Shown in pieces: positions 6,570 through 9,575 of a stretch of DNA of 9,575 nucleotides. The translations under genes were made by a program, and so were the position numbers. The first letter of the stretch is position 1, and each line of letters starts with the position of its first letter. Location of the stretch: positions 1 through 9,575 of the forward strand of contig RXOA01000098.1 in assembly GCA_003979035.1 (NCBI GenBank). Direction: 5' to 3'. The notes below the pieces were generated by a model. That model was not told the origin of the DNA and made no database searches. It saw nothing but the letters and a program-made list of their open reading frames with translations. Source of the stretch: Candidatus Bipolaricaulota bacterium (GTDB lineage: Bacteria > Bipolaricaulota > Bipolaricaulia > UBA7950 > UBA9294).

Positions 6570-7885
6570 CGAGTGCCTCTCCTCCTTCCGTGCCGGAGCT
6601 GTGCAACCGCCTCCGCCAGTGGCTTGGATGTATCCCATTCGATAACCTGCACGCCGAAGCGCTGTACGGCAGTCATCTGCGACGTTCGCAGCACGCGCAT
6701 TGCCCGAGCGGCAACCTCGTCGGCGAGTGCGGGCTCGGAGCCGCCAACAGCCGACATGGTCACATACGGACTCACAAGGAGAACCTCGTAGCCGAGCGCG
6801 CGCAGTTCGCCAAGGACAGCGGCATCGTCAAACGCCACAAGGGGACTGACGATGACCAACTGGGCTCCGGGGGGGATCAGCCGCGTCGGCAAATTGCGCA
6901 GCGCTCGAAACGCTTCCCTGCTTCCGAGATGCGCGCGAGAAAGGGCGTCAAGGATCTGCATCTTCTGGAGCGTTCCCACGCCGGGATAGACCCAGTCCGG
7001 AATGTCGCCGTACATCAGCAGACCAACGCGATTCCCCGCATCGAGGAATTGCGCGGCGAGACTCGCCGCCGCCCGAACGGAATCGCCGAACAAGAGGTGC
7101 GTTCCGGATCGTGCGTACGGGGCAATGCGGCAATCGAGAACGACGTTCACATCGGCGATCCTTTCCTGTTCGAAGTCATTGACGACAAGGTTGCCGGTGC
7201 GGGCGACAATCCGCCAGTTGATCGCCCGGGTGTTGTCTCCCTGGGTGTAGTTCCGACAGCCGAAGAAGTCCAGACCGCTTCCGCCGAGATGGGTCTTGAC
7301 CGACCCTGCGTAGACACGGGTTTTCCGCGGTTGGATTCGGAGCGGAGGCACGAACGATGTGCGCGGAACGACGCGGAACGTCGAGTGGTTGGAGAAGATC
7401 ACCGATCGTGGTGTCAGCGGACATGGCGTGAACCATGTGACATGGGTTCCCCCGAGCCGAAACTCGCCTCGATCGGCGCGAATCGTGTAGTGAAGCAGGC
7501 CCGCCGCGTCGGAGTCCGGATCCTGATCGGAACGGATCGGACCCGGAAGTCGAATCGCTCCGGAGGTCGTTCCGTCGACTACCAGGGGAAGCCCGTCGAG
7601 TGCCGCCTGATCGGACACGACGGCAAGCGGCCGGTCTGGACTGCGAATCTCGATTGTCACCGCAATCTCCTCGCCTTCGATGCAACGCTGCTGCGAAAGG
7701 TGACGATCGGCACGCAGAGAACTCGGAGTCGGCCGGGCGCTGTGAGAGAACGTCAGCACGACCGCCAGGTAGACCATCGGGGGAATGGCGATGGCAAGCA
7801 TCGCCGAACTCTTCGTGGCGATGCCGACGGCCACAAGAACGATCGCCAGGATGCCGGGGATTCGCAGCGTGCTCCCGCCGATCAT
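6566..7885 (-). CDS. DUF58 family protein (MoxR-associated, VWA-like)
   Basis: 439 residues. Two adjacent hydrophobic helices at the N-terminus (about 9-23 and 29-46) anchor it in the membrane. A beta-rich region of about 50-190 follows, then the DUF58 signature: GSGLDFFGCRNYTQGDN at 202-218, then TRAINWRIVARTGNLVV and FEQE. The C-terminal third is VWA-like, with VNVVLDCR, a helix, VGLLMYGD, and VIVSPLVAFDD in place of the usual VISD. As in many DUF58 proteins, a full DxSxS metal motif is absent. DUF58 proteins are usually encoded beside MoxR ATPases and are thought to be their partners or clients, but their molecular activity is not established. Start and stop both overlap neighbours by ATGA, so translation is probably coupled. 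Confidence 0.93.
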   Translation of the reverse strand: MIGGSTLRIPGILAIVLVAVGIATKSSAMLAIAIPPMVYLAVVLTFSHSARPTPSSLRADRHLSQQRCIEGEEIAVTIEIRSPDRPLAVVSDQAALDGLPLVVDGTTSGAIRLPGPIRSDQDPDSDAAGLLHYTIRADRGEFRLGGTHVTWFTPCPLTPRSVIFSNHSTFRVVPRTSFVPPLRIQPRKTRVYAGSVKTHLGGSGLDFFGCRNYTQGDNTRAINWRIVARTGNLVVNDFEQERIADVNVVLDCRIAPYARSGTHLLFGDSVRAAASLAAQFLDAGNRVGLLMYGDIPDWVYPGVGTLQKMQILDALSRAHLGSREAFRALRNLPTRLIPPGAQLVIVSPLVAFDDAAVLGELRALGYEVLLVSPYVTMSAVGGSEPALADEVAARAMRVLRTSQMTAVQRFGVQVIEWDTSKPLAEAVAQLRHGRRRGTR

Positions 7886-8835
7886 CCGCTGACCTTGGGA
7901 ACGGGGACCGACTCAAGAATGGACCGTACGACGTCTTCTGCAGTGATCGCCTTGGCCCACAATTCGGGCTCGAGCAGCAGGCGATGCGCAAGCCCGGCGA
8001 CGGCAAGCTCTTTGATGTCGTCGGGAAGCACGAAGTCGCGGCGGCGGATGGCGGCGAGGGCGCGTGAGAGCTTCAGCAATGCGAGCGCGCCCCGGGGGCT
8101 GGCGCCGATTCGAACGCTCGACTCGGAACGGGTGCGTCGCACAAGCGCGACGATGTATGCTTCGAGATCGGGGTCGATGTGGACTGTCTCCACGGCGGCA
8201 CGCATCTCAAGGATCTCTTCACGCGAGCCGACCGAGGGCAGCGTGACCTCGTCGGTGTGTCGCCGCTCACGTCGGCGCACGATTTCCACTTCGTCCGCGG
8301 ATTCCGGATATCCTACGGACAGCCGCATGATAAACCGGTCGATTTGTGCCTCCGGCAACGGGAACGTCCCTTCAAATTCGATCGGGTTCTGGGTGGCCAT
8401 GACGATGAACGGCTCAGCGAGCGGCCGAGTGATCCCTCCGATTGAGACCTGGAACTCCTGCATCGCCTCGAGCAGGGCAGACTGCGTTTTGGGTGTGGCA
8501 CGGTTGATTTCATCGGCGAGGAGGACGTGGGTGAAGACGGGCCCGGGAACGAATCGGAAACGATCTTCCTTTCGATCGAATACATCGGATCCGGTGACGT
8601 CGCCGGGAAGAAGATCGGGCGTGAATTGGACGCGCTTGAAATCCAGTCCGAGGGCCTGCGCAAAGGAACGCGCGACCAACGTCTTTCCCAATCCGGGTGC
8701 ATCCTCGAACAGAAGATGCCCTCCGGCGAGAACTCCGGCCATGACCATCTCCAACAATCGATGCTTCCCGACGACGGCCTGCTCGATCGTCGTGAGGATC
8801 TCCTCCGCCCTCATTCCCACCTGCTCAGGTTTCAT
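7882..8835 (-). CDS. MoxR family AAA+ ATPase
   Basis: 317 residues, the usual MoxR length. The start at ATG 8835 overlaps the upstream stop (ATGA) and follows a GGAAGGGG-type site; a longer in-frame reading upstream is only the shadow of the neighbouring gene. Visible motifs are Walker A EDAPGLGKT (44-52), Walker B VLLADEINRA (104-113) followed by TPKTQSALLEAMQE, sensor 1 ATQNP (147-151), EAQIDRF with the arginine-finger region (162-168), and a C-terminal lid with sensor 2-like GASPRG. All key residues are present, so an active ATPase is expected. MoxR proteins act as chaperone-like remodellers of VWA-containing partners in the cytoplasm. The partner here is most likely the DUF58 protein encoded immediately downstream. 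Confidence 0.96.
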   Translation of the reverse strand: MKPEQVGMRAEEILTTIEQAVVGKHRLLEMVMAGVLAGGHLLFEDAPGLGKTLVARSFAQALGLDFKRVQFTPDLLPGDVTGSDVFDRKEDRFRFVPGPVFTHVLLADEINRATPKTQSALLEAMQEFQVSIGGITRPLAEPFIVMATQNPIEFEGTFPLPEAQIDRFIMRLSVGYPESADEVEIVRRRERRHTDEVTLPSVGSREEILEMRAAVETVHIDPDLEAYIVALVRRTRSESSVRIGASPRGALALLKLSRALAAIRRRDFVLPDDIKELAVAGLAHRLLLEPELWAKAITAEDVVRSILESVPVPKVSG

Positions 8836-9518
8836 GTGCTTTCCCCTTCCTCTTTCCCTTCCGCATAGCTCTCGAGGAACCCGACCGTTCCCGAGAGCTG
8901 CGCCGCATAGACCTCTTCCGAGACTCGAAGCCCGCGTGCGGCCGGCAGGCGTTGCTCGAGGAACGCCTTGACGGAATCGGGCGCGGGCCAAGTTCCTTGC
9001 CGCAGTTTCGTTGCCGCGGCCTCGTGGCTGCAGCGCTCTCGCTGACGGATCAGCTGTAGCGCCAATCTCGTCATCTGGCGGGCGACAATGACCCGATACA
9101 GCACGTGGCGATGTCCGCTGTGGATCGCGTGGATCAGTATCTCGCGATCCGAACAAGCTTGACCTTGGTGTTTGCGGGGATGGAGAAGGATCCTCCACGC
9201 ACTGAGTCGAGGGCGCACGGCAAGCAGCGCAACCAGGAAAGCAATGCCGGTTGCGACGGACCAGACGGCCAGCTGGGAACGGTCGACCATCCAGCGCATC
9301 ACCTCGTGGAGCACGGCAAGCACAGGACCGGCGATGAGTTCGGCAAACGCGCCGCGAAGTGGAAATAGCAGTGCGAGAATCCCTGCGACCGCTGTGAAGA
9401 CGACCCCGCCGATCAGTAGATCTCTTCGGCGAAAGCGCTTGCTCGGGCGGGCGCGTTGCCTTTTGTCTTGCTTGGGGGAGGCCTGGGTCGACTTGCCGTC
9501 ACTTTCTCTGAACGTCAT
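8832..9518 (-). CDS. Two-TM membrane protein of the MoxR operon, unknown function
   Basis: 228 residues from ATG 9518, chosen because it overlaps the stop of the preceding gene in an ATGA; a longer in-frame start at 9560 would lie inside that gene. The N-terminal 32 residues are very basic. TM1 is about 33-52 and TM2 about 83-101, with a 30-residue external loop between them. The cytoplasmic tail of about 125 residues is helical and arginine-rich. It contains RQMTRLALQLIRQRERCSHE followed by KLRQGTWPAP (171-180) and VKAFLEQR. A 'GTW..D..A.aFL' ending after two helices recalls the haloarchaeal DUF7269 proteins that also neighbour MoxR genes; I could not check this. It is likely a membrane subunit working with the MoxR and DUF58 proteins. 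Its stop overlaps the MoxR start by ATGA. Confidence 0.85.
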   Translation of the reverse strand: MTFRESDGKSTQASPKQDKRQRARPSKRFRRRDLLIGGVVFTAVAGILALLFPLRGAFAELIAGPVLAVLHEVMRWMVDRSQLAVWSVATGIAFLVALLAVRPRLSAWRILLHPRKHQGQACSDREILIHAIHSGHRHVLYRVIVARQMTRLALQLIRQRERCSHEAAATKLRQGTWPAPDSVKAFLEQRLPAARGLRVSEEVYAAQLSGTVGFLESYAEGKEEGEST

Positions 9519-9574
9519 TGCACCGCCACGGCATATGTATCGCGGATTGCGGCGAGACACGCCAAGGCTTCCTC
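9515..9574 (-). CDS. C-terminal 19 residues of an unidentified protein, cut by the window edge
   Basis: Read leftwards from the right edge, an open frame gives EEALACLAAIRDTYAVAVQ and a TGA that overlaps the ATG of the next gene (ATGA). This is the same junction as the three downstream, which supports a real coding end. The fragment is too short to identify. In related MoxR/DUF58 operons a DUF4129-type or transglutaminase-like membrane protein is common at this place, but nothing in these 19 residues proves that. Confidence 0.6.
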   Translation of the reverse strand, partial: EEALACLAAIRDTYAVAVQ

Positions 9575-9575
9575 C

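Noticed and set aside
6590..8971. A 793-codon plus-strand open frame antisense to the MoxR/DUF58 operon.
   Set aside because: Its translation is low-complexity, rich in Arg and Ser, with no recognisable domain. It lies opposite genes with clear MoxR and DUF58 motifs and coupled starts, so it is an antisense shadow caused by GC-rich codon use.
8836..9198. N-terminal extension of the MoxR frame up to an ATG at 9198.
   Set aside because: The extra 121 residues are Pro/Arg/Ser-rich, resemble no AAA+ protein and overlap the two-TM gene. The ATG at 8835 has a ribosome-binding site and an ATGA overlap.
1..9575. CRISPR array, insertion sequence, tRNA or other mobile element.
   Set aside because: I saw no regularly spaced direct repeats, transposase or integrase motifs, terminal inverted repeats or tRNA cloverleaf anywhere in the window.

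Overview
The window looks like bacterial chromosome with moderately high GC. It opens with the C-terminal end of a bacterial-type ribosomal protein L13 gene and carries Shine-Dalgarno sites. The long secreted PKD / Ig-like proteins with tryptophan-rich C-terminal modules remind me of deep-branching candidate phyla such as Bipolaricaulota (OP1). That lineage guess is from memory, untested and low confidence.

Layout. Plus strand: the rplM tail (2-106), then 143 bp without a gene but with two strong hairpins, the second enclosing the ribosome-binding site of the next gene. A small exported protein of unknown function follows (250-873), then a short intergenic region with a candidate terminator. 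Next is a likely operon of three exported, multidomain surface proteins (1006-5997): a PKD protein with a duplicated Ig-like/W-module unit, a von Willebrand A + PKD protein with the same C-terminal unit, and a shorter PKD + Ig-like protein without the W-module. The operon ends at a clear intrinsic terminator (6017-6053). Minus strand, convergent: a tightly coupled operon read from the right edge leftwards. It contains the last 19 codons of an unidentified protein, a two-TM membrane protein, a MoxR-type AAA+ ATPase, a DUF58 protein and a small multi-TM protein. All four junctions are 4-base ATGA overlaps, which also fix the starts.

The minus-strand operon has the composition of MoxR/DUF58 systems, in which an AAA+ ATPase is thought to remodel or activate membrane-associated VWA-like proteins. 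The plus-strand operon probably makes cell-surface or periplasmic proteins. The most unusual element is a roughly 72-77-residue C-terminal module, present three times in two adjacent genes, that I cannot assign to a named family. It always follows the same Ig-like domain, so the pair behaves as a repeated cassette.
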